Source: Motilimonas pumila
GTDB lineage: Bacteria > Pseudomonadota > Gammaproteobacteria > Enterobacterales > CBDFNC01
DNA: 64,000 bases
Reading direction: 5' to 3'
NCBI RefSeq assembly: GCF_003596335.1
Contig: NZ_QZCH01000013.1
Location: forward strand, 1-64,000
How positions within the stretch are numbered: position 1 is the first letter of the stretch; each line of letters opens with the position of its first letter. The notes below the pieces were generated by a model. It worked only from the letters and a program-made list of their open reading frames with translations. It was not told the origin of the DNA and did no database searches. Of this stretch, positions 1-9,252 are shown in pieces. The position numbers and the translations under genes were made by a program.

Positions 1-1
1 C

Positions 2-38
2 AGGCTCAAAATTCGTATCGATTTACGGGTTTGAGCCT
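2..38. other. Hairpin-forming inverted repeat
   Basis: Arms AGGCTCAAA (2-10) and TTTGAGCCT (30-38) are perfectly complementary around a 19-base loop. No T-run follows on either strand, so this is at best a weak terminator or mRNA-end hairpin for the leftward gene ending at 102. Confidence 0.35.
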
Positions 39-101
39 ATTAGATCATATTCGTTGAAAAAGTGCGATCCCGCCCTGGTTTCAATAGTGAGTTGCACTTC
101 G

Positions 102-1109
102 CTATTTTTGGGAGTCTAAAAGCTTTTGTTGCTTTTTATTACGGTATTCCAAATATTTCCTTTGCGGGTCATTGGCTGTTCGCTCGCTTACTATGCTAGC
201 AAAAAATTGGTCCAAATTTGGAATGATTAGTACGCTTGACATCTGAACATCTGAAAGTGACATTGCGCCAAAACTTCTTATATCCCCTGGTGAGACGATG
301 TCGAATTCGCCTTCATTAAGTGAATATGATTTATTGGAATAGCTCATGTCGAAGTCCACAAATCGTCCTTCACTATCCAATAGTATTACTTCAGCAGTCA
401 TATGTGCATCAAGTTGACTGCTATTTACCATATCAAAAGTTACGTTATAACTTTCAGAGTAAATATTTTCCGGAACAGCCATTTGTTGCGTTAATTCTGC
501 GTCAAGTACGTCAAAATTAGTAACTTCTACTTTATGAAGGCGCGCTTTGAATTCTTCTGCTGTAATGCCATTTTGGCGTTGATCAATATTAAAAATACCT
601 GTTGTGTAGCCAACCGTTGACTCTGTAATACATGTGTTTGTCATTATTTGGTTAACATCATTCATACCCATTGAGCCAAATATATAATCTACTTCTGATT
701 CATTGAGAGAGTTATTATTTATGTCCAAAAAGCGTATGTTTTCCAATCTGCCAAAACAACCCCCTTGAGATACCCCTAACACTTTCATTGAAGTCAAAAA
801 GTAATCGCTAATTGCTGAAGTCCGACATATCTGAATTGATTCGATTTCTACATGTTTTGCCACAGAAGGTGCCAATTCGACAGGGACTTCCCAGCATCGA
901 TCTTCCCAGGTTACACTGCCACCAAGATGTGCATCGAATTGATAAATATTGTTACTAATTTCTGCGTTAGGCATGTTGTTGTTTGCTTCACCTTGTTCGC
1001 TCGATGCTTCTTTGTTCTCCTGCTGGATCGGTTCCTTGTCACTGCTGCCTCCGCCGCCGCCACAACCTGCAAGTACTCCAGCAATAACTAATACCGATAG
1101 CTTCTTCAT
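102..1109 (-). CDS. Hypothetical lipoprotein, 335 aa
   Basis: Not recognised as a named family. The N-terminus is a lipoprotein signal: MKK, a hydrophobic stretch and a lipobox ending at Cys16 (VLAGC), followed by a Gly/Ser-rich tether and an acidic Gln/Glu/Asn-rich linker to about residue 50. The rest looks globular, with several Cys (CWEV, QICRT, GGCFG, NTCIT) that could form periplasmic disulfides. The start is supported by an AAGGAT Shine-Dalgarno eight bases upstream. It is monocistronic, separated from the patatin genes by about 200 bp of AT-rich sequence. Position 2 after the lipid Cys is Gly, so no inner-membrane retention signal is evident and sorting to the outer membrane is expected. 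Confidence 0.75.
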   Translation of the reverse strand: MKKLSVLVIAGVLAGCGGGGGSSDKEPIQQENKEASSEQGEANNNMPNAEISNNIYQFDAHLGGSVTWEDRCWEVPVELAPSVAKHVEIESIQICRTSAISDYFLTSMKVLGVSQGGCFGRLENIRFLDINNNSLNESEVDYIFGSMGMNDVNQIMTNTCITESTVGYTTGIFNIDQRQNGITAEEFKARLHKVEVTNFDVLDAELTQQMAVPENIYSESYNVTFDMVNSSQLDAHMTAEVILLDSEGRFVDFDMSYSNKSYSLNEGEFDIVSPGDIRSFGAMSLSDVQMSSVLIIPNLDQFFASIVSERTANDPQRKYLEYRNKKQQKLLDSQK

Positions 1110-1310
1110 TTACTTAGATCCTTTTTAACTTCTTCCAATAGAGATTGATTTTTTATATTGTCAATTGTAAAGCAGTAGCTTTGCTTTTAATTAATTAAAA
1201 ATCATGGGGTTATATATGATTTAGGTTGACTTTATAAAAAATAAAAGTGAATTATACATAAAAAGCTAATGTCATTCTCTATTTGTACCAATAAATGGTA
1301 AGCGATATAT

Positions 1311-2534
1311 TTACTCTGTCATGTGTTGTTCAACGTATTTAAACTCTGGTGGCGCATTTAGCCAAACTTGGCCTTGGTAGGTTTGGCGATAACCGTATTG
1401 GTAAAGTTGGTTCATGTAACCACGGTTAAAAAACTCGGGTGGTCGAGTTACTTCAAAGTCATCACGAATATAAGCAAGCTTAAACTTAAAGCCATAACGT
1501 ATTGATTGATTGTATATTTGATTTACGTCGCCGCGGCCTTGATATTTCAATAGCGTAAAAATAGAGCGCCCTGTATTAGCCAATAACGAAGCGTCCGCGA
1601 TGTGATAATCCGGGTCTAACTTGGTGTTATAAATGATGTATACCCTATGTTCTCGTGCGCTTGTTTTGTCTTGCTGTTTGGCTAAGGTAACTTCTGGAAA
1701 TAAAAAGACTTGGTGCGTAATGCCGCCGTCGACGTGCAGTTCTTGAAATTGCCGCTGTTGATAACTGACGTCGATCATCTTCGCCGGAAACACTCCTGGA
1801 ACAGACGATGAGGCAATAATAATATCTTCAAACAATGTTTCTTTGTTGGCTATATCACTTAAAGCCAATTCTCCCATGTTCCAAACCACGGGCCGTTGGC
1901 TATCGAGATCTGTGGTGCCCATTAACAATAATCGGCCCCTGAGGTGTTGTTGAGCTACTTGTTCTATGATGTCGGCGCTGATGGTTTCTCGCACGATAGC
2001 TTCAAAAGGCTCGGTATTAACGAGCGACAGGCCTGTAAACATAGTAAAGATAGATTTGCTTTGGAATAACTGATCGCCGTCGGTTTGGGTATAAAACCGC
2101 GTCAGGTAGGAGTCATACTCTGCGCCTAAAAAGGCAAAGACTGAAATAATGGCGCCTGTACTGATGCCTGTGACCACCGAAAATTCAGGGCGATCGCCGC
2201 GTTTACTCCATGCGTTGAGCACACCAGCGCCAAATGCGCCGTATTCTCCTCCACCAGAGAGAGCTAAATGGTGGGCTGGCAGTATATGGCCCTGAGCGTT
2301 ATATAAAAGCCCTGCTCGCTTTTGCCTTTGTCGCAGTTGTTGAATGTACTGGTCATCAAAAGGGTTGTCGCGGCTGTCACCAAAATAACGCAGCTGGGTG
2401 AGTCCGGCTGGAGCAACAAGGTGGGTAAGCTCTGCTGGCACGGCGGAGCGAGGTGGCACTTGGCTACACCCCAGCATGATTAACACACTCATCAAGCTGT
2501 AAACATGTTTGGTTAACTTTAACCTTGCGATCAT
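1311..2534 (-). CDS. Patatin-like phospholipase lipoprotein (copy 1)
   Basis: Predicted lipid acyl hydrolase of the patatin/RssA class using a Ser-Asp dyad. The glycine-rich oxyanion loop SGGGEYGAFGAG lies at about residues 93-104, the nucleophile elbow G-I-S-T-G places Ser125, and the second catalytic element is D269-G-G. A lipobox (MLGC, Cys23) indicates an envelope lipoprotein. The start has an AAGGAA Shine-Dalgarno. The gene is followed 100 bp upstream by a close paralogue in the same orientation; the two align over the whole length, including the region with ASSSVP and the QGRGDVN motif near the C-terminus. Substrate is unknown; membrane-phospholipid or acyl-ester hydrolysis is inferred from the family. 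Confidence 0.85.
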   Translation of the reverse strand: MIARLKLTKHVYSLMSVLIMLGCSQVPPRSAVPAELTHLVAPAGLTQLRYFGDSRDNPFDDQYIQQLRQRQKRAGLLYNAQGHILPAHHLALSGGGEYGAFGAGVLNAWSKRGDRPEFSVVTGISTGAIISVFAFLGAEYDSYLTRFYTQTDGDQLFQSKSIFTMFTGLSLVNTEPFEAIVRETISADIIEQVAQQHLRGRLLLMGTTDLDSQRPVVWNMGELALSDIANKETLFEDIIIASSSVPGVFPAKMIDVSYQQRQFQELHVDGGITHQVFLFPEVTLAKQQDKTSAREHRVYIIYNTKLDPDYHIADASLLANTGRSIFTLLKYQGRGDVNQIYNQSIRYGFKFKLAYIRDDFEVTRPPEFFNRGYMNQLYQYGYRQTYQGQVWLNAPPEFKYVEQHMTE

Positions 2535-2634
2535 TTTTGTTTCCTTGTTGCCACCATTGCCTACGCTAGTGAGAGCGTAGAAAATAAATGTTGCAAATCA
2601 AGGGGCGAGCTAAAAATGTTCTGGTTGTATTTTG

Positions 2635-3870
2635 TTAACGCAGCAATTTGTGGTGCAACAGTTCTAGCTCATGATTGATATGCCTAAACTGAGGCGGACT
2701 GTTGTGCCAGACATTATGTTGCTGCATTTTTTGATAGCCGTACTGGTACAGCGCAGCCATGTAACCTTCGGTAAAAGGCTCTTGTGGTGAAGGTTGCGTA
2801 AAGTCTGGCTCTATGTATGCCAAGCTAAACCCCATTAAGCTGCGTTTAGCGTGCATATAGATGGCGTTAACGTCGCCACGACCTTGGTACTTTAAAATGG
2901 TCGATAACGATCGTTTGCTAATATCGACGGTAGAGAGGCCGGTGGTTTGAAAATCTGGTTGCAGTTTAGCGTTGCGAATCACGTAAACCTGTTGAGGACG
3001 CCCTCTGCCATCGTGGTCAACCTGGCCACTGAGTACGGCTTCTGGAAATAAAAACACTTGGTGGGTGACGCCGCCATCTACGTGCAGTTCTTGAAATTGT
3101 TGGTCTTGATATTCTACTTCAATTAATTTCACGGGGAATGCCGCAGGCACCGAAGATGAAGCAATGATAATGTCTTCAAAGAGCGCTTCTTTGTTTGTTA
3201 CTTGGCTATTGGCAATTTCTCCCATGTTCCAAATAACCGGCCGCTGGCTATCGAGCTCTGTGGTGCCGACTAATAACAACCTACCGCGGCGATATTCGGC
3301 GGCTACTTGGTCGATGATGTCTTCGGTGATGGTGTCTCGAACCAGTTGTTCAAATGGCGCTGTATCGAGAAATGAGTCGCCGAGCAGGCCTGATAGAATG
3401 GGTTTGGTGCTGTAAATGTCTTGGCTTTTGGTTTCTGTGTAAAAGTGCTTTAAAGCGGGGTCGTATTCTGGCCCTAAAAAAGCAAACACAGAAATGATAG
3501 AGCCGGTGCTGATGCCTGAGACCACGGTAAACTCGGGGCGATCGCCACGTTCAGTCCAAGCATTTAAAATGCCGGCTCCAAAAGCGCCTTTTTCACCGCC
3601 GCCAGATAAAGCCAAATGTGAGGCGGGTAAGAGTTGGCCGGCATCATCATAGAGTAAACCTGCACGGCGTTGACGCTCAACCACGGTGGCAATATAGTTT
3701 TGCGAGAATGGGCTGGTGGCACTGTCTCCCCAATATCGAAACTGCGCTTGGCCAGACGGGTGTACTAAGTTGGCAAGCTCATAAGGAACGGGAGTGCGAG
3801 TGGGCTCTGAGGAGCAGGCGCTAAGTAATAGGAGACAAGCCAAACAACGCCACCACACCGATTTCAACAT
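2635..3870 (-). CDS. Patatin-like phospholipase lipoprotein (copy 2)
   Basis: Paralogue of the neighbouring patatin, 411 aa. Signal peptide with lipobox LLSAC (Cys19), oxyanion loop SGGGEKGAFGAG at about 89-100, nucleophile Ser121 in G-I-S-T-G, and catalytic Asp265 in the D-G-G motif, so the active site is complete. The two copies are probably a tandem duplication; the N-terminal 30 residues and the C-terminal tail differ most. The 100-bp divergent region to the lysR gene holds a Fur-like box 20 bp upstream of this start, suggesting iron control of this copy. It may be cotranscribed with copy 1, as 100 bp separate them and no terminator is visible. Confidence 0.85.
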   Translation of the reverse strand: MLKSVWWRCLACLLLLSACSSEPTRTPVPYELANLVHPSGQAQFRYWGDSATSPFSQNYIATVVERQRRAGLLYDDAGQLLPASHLALSGGGEKGAFGAGILNAWTERGDRPEFTVVSGISTGSIISVFAFLGPEYDPALKHFYTETKSQDIYSTKPILSGLLGDSFLDTAPFEQLVRDTITEDIIDQVAAEYRRGRLLLVGTTELDSQRPVIWNMGEIANSQVTNKEALFEDIIIASSSVPAAFPVKLIEVEYQDQQFQELHVDGGVTHQVFLFPEAVLSGQVDHDGRGRPQQVYVIRNAKLQPDFQTTGLSTVDISKRSLSTILKYQGRGDVNAIYMHAKRSLMGFSLAYIEPDFTQPSPQEPFTEGYMAALYQYGYQKMQQHNVWHNSPPQFRHINHELELLHHKLLR

Positions 3871-3890
3871 GCAAGCTTTCCAATGATGAG

Positions 3891-3909
3891 AATAATGATA
3901 ATAATCATA
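3891..3909. promoter_or_regulatory. Fur-like box
   Basis: The 19-mer AATAATGATAATAATCATA matches 15 of 19 positions of the Fur consensus GATAATGATAATCATTATC. It lies 20 bp upstream of the patatin copy 2 start and 64 bp upstream of the divergent lysR. Iron-responsive repression is an inference. Confidence 0.5.
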
Positions 3910-3941
3910 TCAAAATTTGGCCGTTCAAATTAACATCATTA

Positions 3942-3962
3942 TTGTGGTAATTACTGTGACAA
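3942..3962. promoter_or_regulatory. LysR-type box in the lysR promoter
   Basis: A 21-bp imperfect inverted repeat with ends TTGT and GTGACAA, ending 10 bp before the lysR start. It shares 15 of 21 positions with the perfect palindrome immediately downstream of lysR (4868-4888), so both are likely sites for the same regulator, this one giving autoregulation. Confidence 0.5.
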
Positions 3963-3972
3963 TGGGTTTGTT

Positions 3973-4866
3973 ATGCGAGTAGAAGATCTGACGCTGTTTT
4001 TGAAAGTAGTGGAGTTTGGCAGTTTTAGTGCCGTGGCGCAGCTGCTGGACTTGCCGCGTGCCAATATTAGCCGGCGTATTAACGAGTTGGAAAAAGAGCT
4101 TGGTACGCGCTTGTTTATACGCACAACTCGTCAGCTCAGTTTAACCTCGCAAGGGGCGCAATATTACAGTCAAGTAAATACCATTATCCAAGACTTAGAG
4201 CTGGCTAACTCTGCCCTGACCGAGCAAACCAAGTCGCTGACGGGGAAAGTGAAAATTGGGGTGCTCTTAGGGTCGGAAGAATCGTTGAATATTGCCATTT
4301 CAGCGTTTATGGATAAACACCCAACGGTTTGTATTGAAAGCCGATTTACAAACAATAGCTTCGCTGACATGTTTCAATATGGGCTCGACTTTGCCATGCA
4401 CATTGGCAAGTTGCATGATTCCAGTTTTATCGGTCGTCACTTAGGTACGTTTAGTCGTATGGTGGTGGCGAGTCCGGATTATTTAGCCCGTCATGGTCGG
4501 CCGACGTCACCCGAGCAATTGTTAGGGCAACGCATCTTAGCGTTTCGCTGGCCCGATGCCTCCCTCGAATCTCATTGGTCGATAGGTGGGCGAGATTGGC
4601 CGATTCAGCCTAATTTAATCAGCAATCACTACGGTCAAATGATTCAGGCCGCGGTGAACGGTAATGGCATTGGCTATTTACCCTATGTGATGGCTTATCC
4701 TTTTTTAAAGGACAATCGATTAGAGATATTATTCAATGGCTTGGAAACTGATGTGGAAGACGTTTGGTTACTTTATCCGAGCCGAGAAGGCATCACCGCT
4801 ACCGCTAAGGCTTTGATGGAGCATATCATCGCTACCTTGCCTGACTTCTTGCCAGAGAAATATTAG
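3973..4866 (+). CDS. LysR-family transcriptional regulator
   Basis: A 297-residue LysR-type regulator. The N-terminal winged helix-turn-helix (residues about 1-60: FSAVAQLLDLPRANISRRI, then LGTRLFIRTTRQLSLT) is followed by a type-2 periplasmic-binding-fold effector domain from about residue 88 (VKIGVLLGSEESL). It resembles the AaeR/CrgA-like subgroup that often controls adjacent transport genes. Directly downstream and co-oriented is a tripartite RND efflux operon, 218 bp away, and palindromic sites of one type lie before lysR and before the pump. Control of the pump is therefore inferred; the effector is unknown. Confidence 0.9.
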   Translation: MRVEDLTLFLKVVEFGSFSAVAQLLDLPRANISRRINELEKELGTRLFIRTTRQLSLTSQGAQYYSQVNTIIQDLELANSALTEQTKSLTGKVKIGVLLGSEESLNIAISAFMDKHPTVCIESRFTNNSFADMFQYGLDFAMHIGKLHDSSFIGRHLGTFSRMVVASPDYLARHGRPTSPEQLLGQRILAFRWPDASLESHWSIGGRDWPIQPNLISNHYGQMIQAAVNGNGIGYLPYVMAYPFLKDNRLEILFNGLETDVEDVWLLYPSREGITATAKALMEHIIATLPDFLPEKY

Positions 4867-4889
4867 TTTGTCACGATTATCGTGACAAA
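4867..4889. promoter_or_regulatory. Perfect 23-bp palindrome upstream of RND operon
   Basis: Arms TTTGTCACGAT and ATCGTGACAAA are perfectly complementary around a single central T. The palindrome starts at the base after the lysR stop codon and lies about 200 bp before the efflux operon. It fits a LysR-type T-N11-A site and resembles the repeat at 3942-3962. It could alternatively act as an RNA hairpin at the lysR mRNA end, but it lacks a T-run. Confidence 0.5.
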
Positions 4890-4955
4890 GAAGCTCAACT
4901 TAGCTACTTACTGAAATTTTCCACTTCCTTAGAATGGCTTTTAAACCACACATTT

Positions 4956-4988
4956 ACGTGAGCAGCTGCCAAGTTTTTATGCTCACGT
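4956..4988. other. Inverted repeat in the pump leader
   Basis: Arms ACGTGAGCA (4956-4964) and TGCTCACGT (4980-4988) are perfectly complementary with a 15-base loop. It sits in the leader region before the RND operon; either an operator or a leader hairpin. Confidence 0.35.
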
Positions 4989-5084
4989 CAGTGTGTCTTT
5001 GTTAGTCATCACGCAAAGCGGTTGGCCCCATGCAAATTGAATGCTTTTGGTGGTCTGTGCTTTGCGCTATTGAGGGAGTTTGCC

Positions 5085-6161
5085 ATGAAGCATCCATTAA
5101 CCGCGACGGCATTTTGTATATCTTTATTAGCACTATCAGGGTGTGCCGGAGAGCATACTGTGGCGGCGGAAAAGTCGCTGCGCCCAGTGCAAGTTATCAC
5201 GATAGAGCAAAGCAGCCAGCAACAAACTCGACGCTACTCTGGCGTACTGGCATCGGCAGAAACCGCCAATTTGGCATTTCGAGTGCCTGGCACGATTGAA
5301 GAAATTTATGTCAATGCTGGTGATAAGGTCACGCAAGGGCAAGTATTAGCCAAGTTAGATCAACACGATTATCAAGTAGTGGTGTTAGAGCTTGAAGCGC
5401 GCTTAGAGGAAGCCATTGCCGCGCAACACCTTGCCACCACTGAGCTAAAACGTGTACGCCAAGCCAGCGCGGGTAATGCCATTGCCAGCGTCAAACTGGA
5501 TCGCGCAGAAAGCGGCAAAAAACGTGCTGATGCAGCGGTAAAAGTGGTAAAGCAAAACCTTAAAAAAGCCCAAGACGCGTTACGTTACACCGAGCTCACC
5601 GCGCCGTTTGACGGCGTCATTGGCCGCCGTATGTTAGATCAATTTGAACAGACCGGACCTGCCATCAGCATTTTCACCCTGCATAAGCCAAGTGAGTTAG
5701 AAGCCGTGGTTGACGTGCCAGAGAGCCAAATTTCAGGTTTTTATCTGGGCCTTGCTGGTGACTTAAAGTGGCATCGCGGTGAGCAAAAATACAGCGCGAA
5801 ACTCAATGAAGTGGCCACCATTCCCGATCCTATTAAGCAAACCTACCAAGTGAAGTTCACGGTTGAGCAACTGCCAGACAATATTTTGCCTGGTCGTGCT
5901 ATTCAGCTGACATTGCCGTACCAATTGTCGGGTGACATGAACTATTGCGTGCCTCACTCAGCGTTAAAACTAGAAGGTGAACAGGCCTACTTATATCGCG
6001 TAATTGGCCAAACCGCGCAATCTATGATGGTGAAAGTGGTGAGTCAAAACCAAGACGCGGTATGCATTGACGCAGATCTCGACCAAGGCGACCAGATCAT
6101 TACCGCCGGTGTGCACTTTATCAATGACGGCCAAGCGGTCGGTCGTTTGATCACACAATAA
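5085..6161 (+). CDS. RND efflux periplasmic adaptor lipoprotein
   Basis: Membrane fusion protein of a tripartite RND pump, 358 aa from the ATG at 5085. That start is chosen because it is preceded by a GAGGGAG Shine-Dalgarno and gives a lipoprotein signal with lipobox ALSGC (Cys20); an in-frame ATG at 5022 would add 21 residues ahead of the signal peptide. Visible elements are the first biotinyl-lipoyl half (VPGTIEEIYVNAGDKVTQGQ), an alpha-helical hairpin of about 75 residues, the second lipoyl half (APFDGVIGRR) and beta-barrel/MP domains. It links the permease encoded next to the outer-membrane channel encoded last in this operon. Confidence 0.92.
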   Translation: MKHPLTATAFCISLLALSGCAGEHTVAAEKSLRPVQVITIEQSSQQQTRRYSGVLASAETANLAFRVPGTIEEIYVNAGDKVTQGQVLAKLDQHDYQVVVLELEARLEEAIAAQHLATTELKRVRQASAGNAIASVKLDRAESGKKRADAAVKVVKQNLKKAQDALRYTELTAPFDGVIGRRMLDQFEQTGPAISIFTLHKPSELEAVVDVPESQISGFYLGLAGDLKWHRGEQKYSAKLNEVATIPDPIKQTYQVKFTVEQLPDNILPGRAIQLTLPYQLSGDMNYCVPHSALKLEGEQAYLYRVIGQTAQSMMVKVVSQNQDAVCIDADLDQGDQIITAGVHFINDGQAVGRLITQ

Positions 6162-6171
6162 GGGGACGATT

Positions 6172-9100
6172 ATGAACTTGGCAGATTTTGCGATTAAGCA
6201 ACGCACCTTTATTGGCTTTTTTACCGTGCTGTGTATCTTGGCCGGCATCATGTCCTATTTTCAGTTAGGCAAACTAGAAGATCCTGCGTTCACCGTGAAG
6301 AGCGCTGTTGTGGTGACCCTATATCCTGGCGCCAGCGCCAAGGAAGTCGAACTGCAAGTGACGGATAAAATCGAAACCAAGCTGCAAGAAATGGGATCCT
6401 TATGGAAACTGCGCAGCTTGTCTCGCCCCGGTAGTTCAATGATCTTTATTGATCTTAAAGAGTCCACCAGCGCGGAAGATTTACCGCAGCAATGGGACTT
6501 ATTGCGCCGTAAGATCGACGACGTGAAGCTGCAATTACCGGCTGCTGCGCAACTGAGCATAGTGCAAGATGAGTTCTCAGAAGTTTACGGCATGCTGTTT
6601 GCCCTGCACGGTGACGGCATTGAACCGGCGCAACTAAAGCAATACGCGCAAGAGTTACAGCGCCGAATCAAAACGGTTGATGGCATCAAGAAAGTTGAAC
6701 TGCATGGCGTGCAGCAACAGATTGTGACGATTGATCTGCCGGATGAGCGTTTAGCCGAAAACGGTTTGTCAGCGGCCATGGTGCTAAACCAATTGTCCAC
6801 GCAAAACATGATGCTAGACGCGGGCAGTTTTAAAGCCGGCGAAGAAAGAATCCGTGTAAGCCAAAACAACAGCTTTAAAAACCTGGATGATATTCGTAAC
6901 TTGATGATCAAGTCTGGCGTTGGCGAGTTTGGCTCAGGGTTAATTCGTTTAGGCGACGTGGCAGATGTTTATTACGACTATCAGCAGCCGGCGTTATCTG
7001 AAAGCCGCTTTAATGGTTACCCTGCTGTCACCCTAGCGGTTAGCCCTGTGAACGGCATCAACGTGGTGGATTTAGGCCAAGACCTGAAGGACATTATCAG
7101 CGACTATAAGCAAGAGCTGCCGATGGGTGCTGAGATTGGCATTGTGGCTTTTCAACCTGATGAAGTCCACAAGTCGATTACCGGCTTTATTGGTAACTTG
7201 TTAGAAAGTATCGCCATTGTGGTGCTGGTTTTATGGGTCTTTATGGGCTGGCGCAGCGCCAGTATTGTCGGCTCTAGCTTGTTGATTACTATCTTACTGA
7301 CTCTGATCTACATGAACATCAGTGGCATTGACTTACAGCGTGTTTCCGTTGGGTCCTTTATCCTTGCCCTTGGCATGTTGGTAGATAACGCGATAGTGAT
7401 TACTGACTTATTTGTTACTAAGTTAAAGCTAGGACGAGACCGCTTTGCCGCAGCCAGAGAAAGCGTAAAAGAAATGGCGTTGCCGTTGTTAGCGGCCACG
7501 GTTATTGCCATTATGGGCGCGACGCCGGTGCTCTTCTCACAAACCGACGCGTCTGAATTCTCCATTAGCGTATTCCAAATCTTATGCAGCTCCTTGTTAT
7601 TGTCTTGGCTGGTGGCCATGACGTTAACGCCGCTAATGTGTTGGTTATTTATCAAGGCTACGCCAGCTGGTGAGCATAGCAAAGCGTCTAAGTTTACCTT
7701 GGCTTACCAAAGTGTGATTGCTTGGACCGTGCGCCACCCTGTGAAACTGTTGGCTTGTTTGGTGCCCTTGATGTTGGTTACTGCCATTATTGTGCCCCGC
7801 ATTGCGGTTAACTTTATTCCCGGCTCTGACCGCGCCATGGTGTTCTTGGACTATTGGTTGCCAAATGGCGGCCAAGTAGAAGTGGTTAGCCAGGACATGG
7901 CTAAAATTGAGCAATGGTTAATGCAACAACCCCAAGTGAAAAGCATTTCAACTTATGTGGGTAGCAGTGCGCCACGCTTTTCGGTGACCGTAGAGCCAGA
8001 ACCGTTTGATGGCAGTTATGGCCAAATTCTGATTAATACCCATGATTTTGCTGACATTGCGCCGTTGATAAAAGCCGGAGACGCTTGGCTGGCTGAGCAG
8101 TTTCCGAATGCCGAGCCAAGGTTTCGCAACCTGAAGTTGGCCACCAAAGACAAGTTCAGCATTGAAGCGCGCTTTATTGGTCCCGATCCACAAGTGCTGC
8201 ATCAATTGTCGGCCCAAGCTCAAGCGATTATCGCTGCGCACCCCAATACCAAATACGTGCGTGATGATTGGCGTCAACCCAGTAAAACCTTAACTCCAGT
8301 GATTGACCAAGATCTGGCGCGCCGCGCTGGTATTAACAGTGCCGACATTACGCTGGCGATACGCCGCGCCACCGATGGCGTGACGATAGCGCAGCTACGT
8401 CAAGGCAAAGAGCTGATTCCGGTGCAAGTCAAAGGCAGTAACACCGAGTTAGGACAATTGGAAAACTTACCTGTGCGGTCAATGCTAGGGTTACATGCGG
8501 TGCCTCTTGGTCAAGTGGTTAAAGGCTTTGAAATGACCGCTGAAGAAAGCATGGTGTGGCGCCGCGATCGCGTGCCCGCCATCACGGTGCAAGCTGGCGT
8601 AGTCGATGCCACGCCTTCAGACGTGCGCAATGCGTTGGCGGCAGACATTGAAGCTATCGCTTTACAGCCCGGTTACCAGTTTGAATGGGGCGGTGAGTAT
8701 TACGATGAACGCCGCTCGATAGATGACACGGTAAATCAAATCCCAAAAGCGGTATTACTGATGGTGGTGATTTTGGTGGCACTATTTAACGGCTTTAAGC
8801 AACCTGTGATCATCTTTATTACCTTGCCACTGGCGGCCATAGGTTCTAGCTGGGCCTTGTTCTTACTGGATAAACCGTTTGGCTTTATGGCTTTGATTGG
8901 CGCGGTTGCTCTCTCTGGCATGATAATCAAAAACGGCATCGTATTGATGGACCAAATTGAGCTAGAGCGGGCCCAAGGCAAAGCCATTGATGAAGCCATT
9001 AAAGCGGCCACGTTAAATCGTACCATGGCCATCTCAATGGGTGCCTTAACCACTGCGCTGGGTATGATTCCTCTGCTGAGTGATCCTTTATTTGACCAAA

Positions 9101-9252
9101 TGGCAGCCACCATTATCGGCGGCTTAATCGCCGCGACGTTTTTATCTTTATTGGCGATGCCTGCATTTTATCGCTTGTTCTACCGACCTGCGCCAGCTGT
9201 GGCACCTTCGCAATCAAAATCAGAACAGGAGCTAAGCCATGAAACTGCATAA
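6172..9252 (+). CDS. RND efflux permease
   Basis: Inner-membrane resistance-nodulation-division transporter, 1026 aa, AcrB-type layout: TM1 at about 12-30, a large periplasmic loop, TM2-6 from about 340, a second periplasmic loop and TM8-12 near the C-terminus. The proton-relay helix TM4 reads LGMLVDNAIV with Asp405; the position of AcrB Asp408 is Asn406, as occurs in part of the family. A Shine-Dalgarno GGGGA lies 10 bp after the adaptor gene and the 3' end overlaps the outer-membrane factor gene by 14 bp, indicating translational coupling. Proton-driven drug or metabolite export is expected; substrate is not predictable from sequence. Confidence 0.93.
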   Translation: MNLADFAIKQRTFIGFFTVLCILAGIMSYFQLGKLEDPAFTVKSAVVVTLYPGASAKEVELQVTDKIETKLQEMGSLWKLRSLSRPGSSMIFIDLKESTSAEDLPQQWDLLRRKIDDVKLQLPAAAQLSIVQDEFSEVYGMLFALHGDGIEPAQLKQYAQELQRRIKTVDGIKKVELHGVQQQIVTIDLPDERLAENGLSAAMVLNQLSTQNMMLDAGSFKAGEERIRVSQNNSFKNLDDIRNLMIKSGVGEFGSGLIRLGDVADVYYDYQQPALSESRFNGYPAVTLAVSPVNGINVVDLGQDLKDIISDYKQELPMGAEIGIVAFQPDEVHKSITGFIGNLLESIAIVVLVLWVFMGWRSASIVGSSLLITILLTLIYMNISGIDLQRVSVGSFILALGMLVDNAIVITDLFVTKLKLGRDRFAAARESVKEMALPLLAATVIAIMGATPVLFSQTDASEFSISVFQILCSSLLLSWLVAMTLTPLMCWLFIKATPAGEHSKASKFTLAYQSVIAWTVRHPVKLLACLVPLMLVTAIIVPRIAVNFIPGSDRAMVFLDYWLPNGGQVEVVSQDMAKIEQWLMQQPQVKSISTYVGSSAPRFSVTVEPEPFDGSYGQILINTHDFADIAPLIKAGDAWLAEQFPNAEPRFRNLKLATKDKFSIEARFIGPDPQVLHQLSAQAQAIIAAHPNTKYVRDDWRQPSKTLTPVIDQDLARRAGINSADITLAIRRATDGVTIAQLRQGKELIPVQVKGSNTELGQLENLPVRSMLGLHAVPLGQVVKGFEMTAEESMVWRRDRVPAITVQAGVVDATPSDVRNALAADIEAIALQPGYQFEWGGEYYDERRSIDDTVNQIPKAVLLMVVILVALFNGFKQPVIIFITLPLAAIGSSWALFLLDKPFGFMALIGAVALSGMIIKNGIVLMDQIELERAQGKAIDEAIKAATLNRTMAISMGALTTALGMIPLLSDPLFDQMAATIIGGLIAATFLSLLAMPAFYRLFYRPAPAVAPSQSKSEQELSHETA

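Noticed and set aside
5022..5084. Longer start for the efflux adaptor
   Set aside because: Would place 21 residues before a clear lipoprotein signal peptide with good Shine-Dalgarno.
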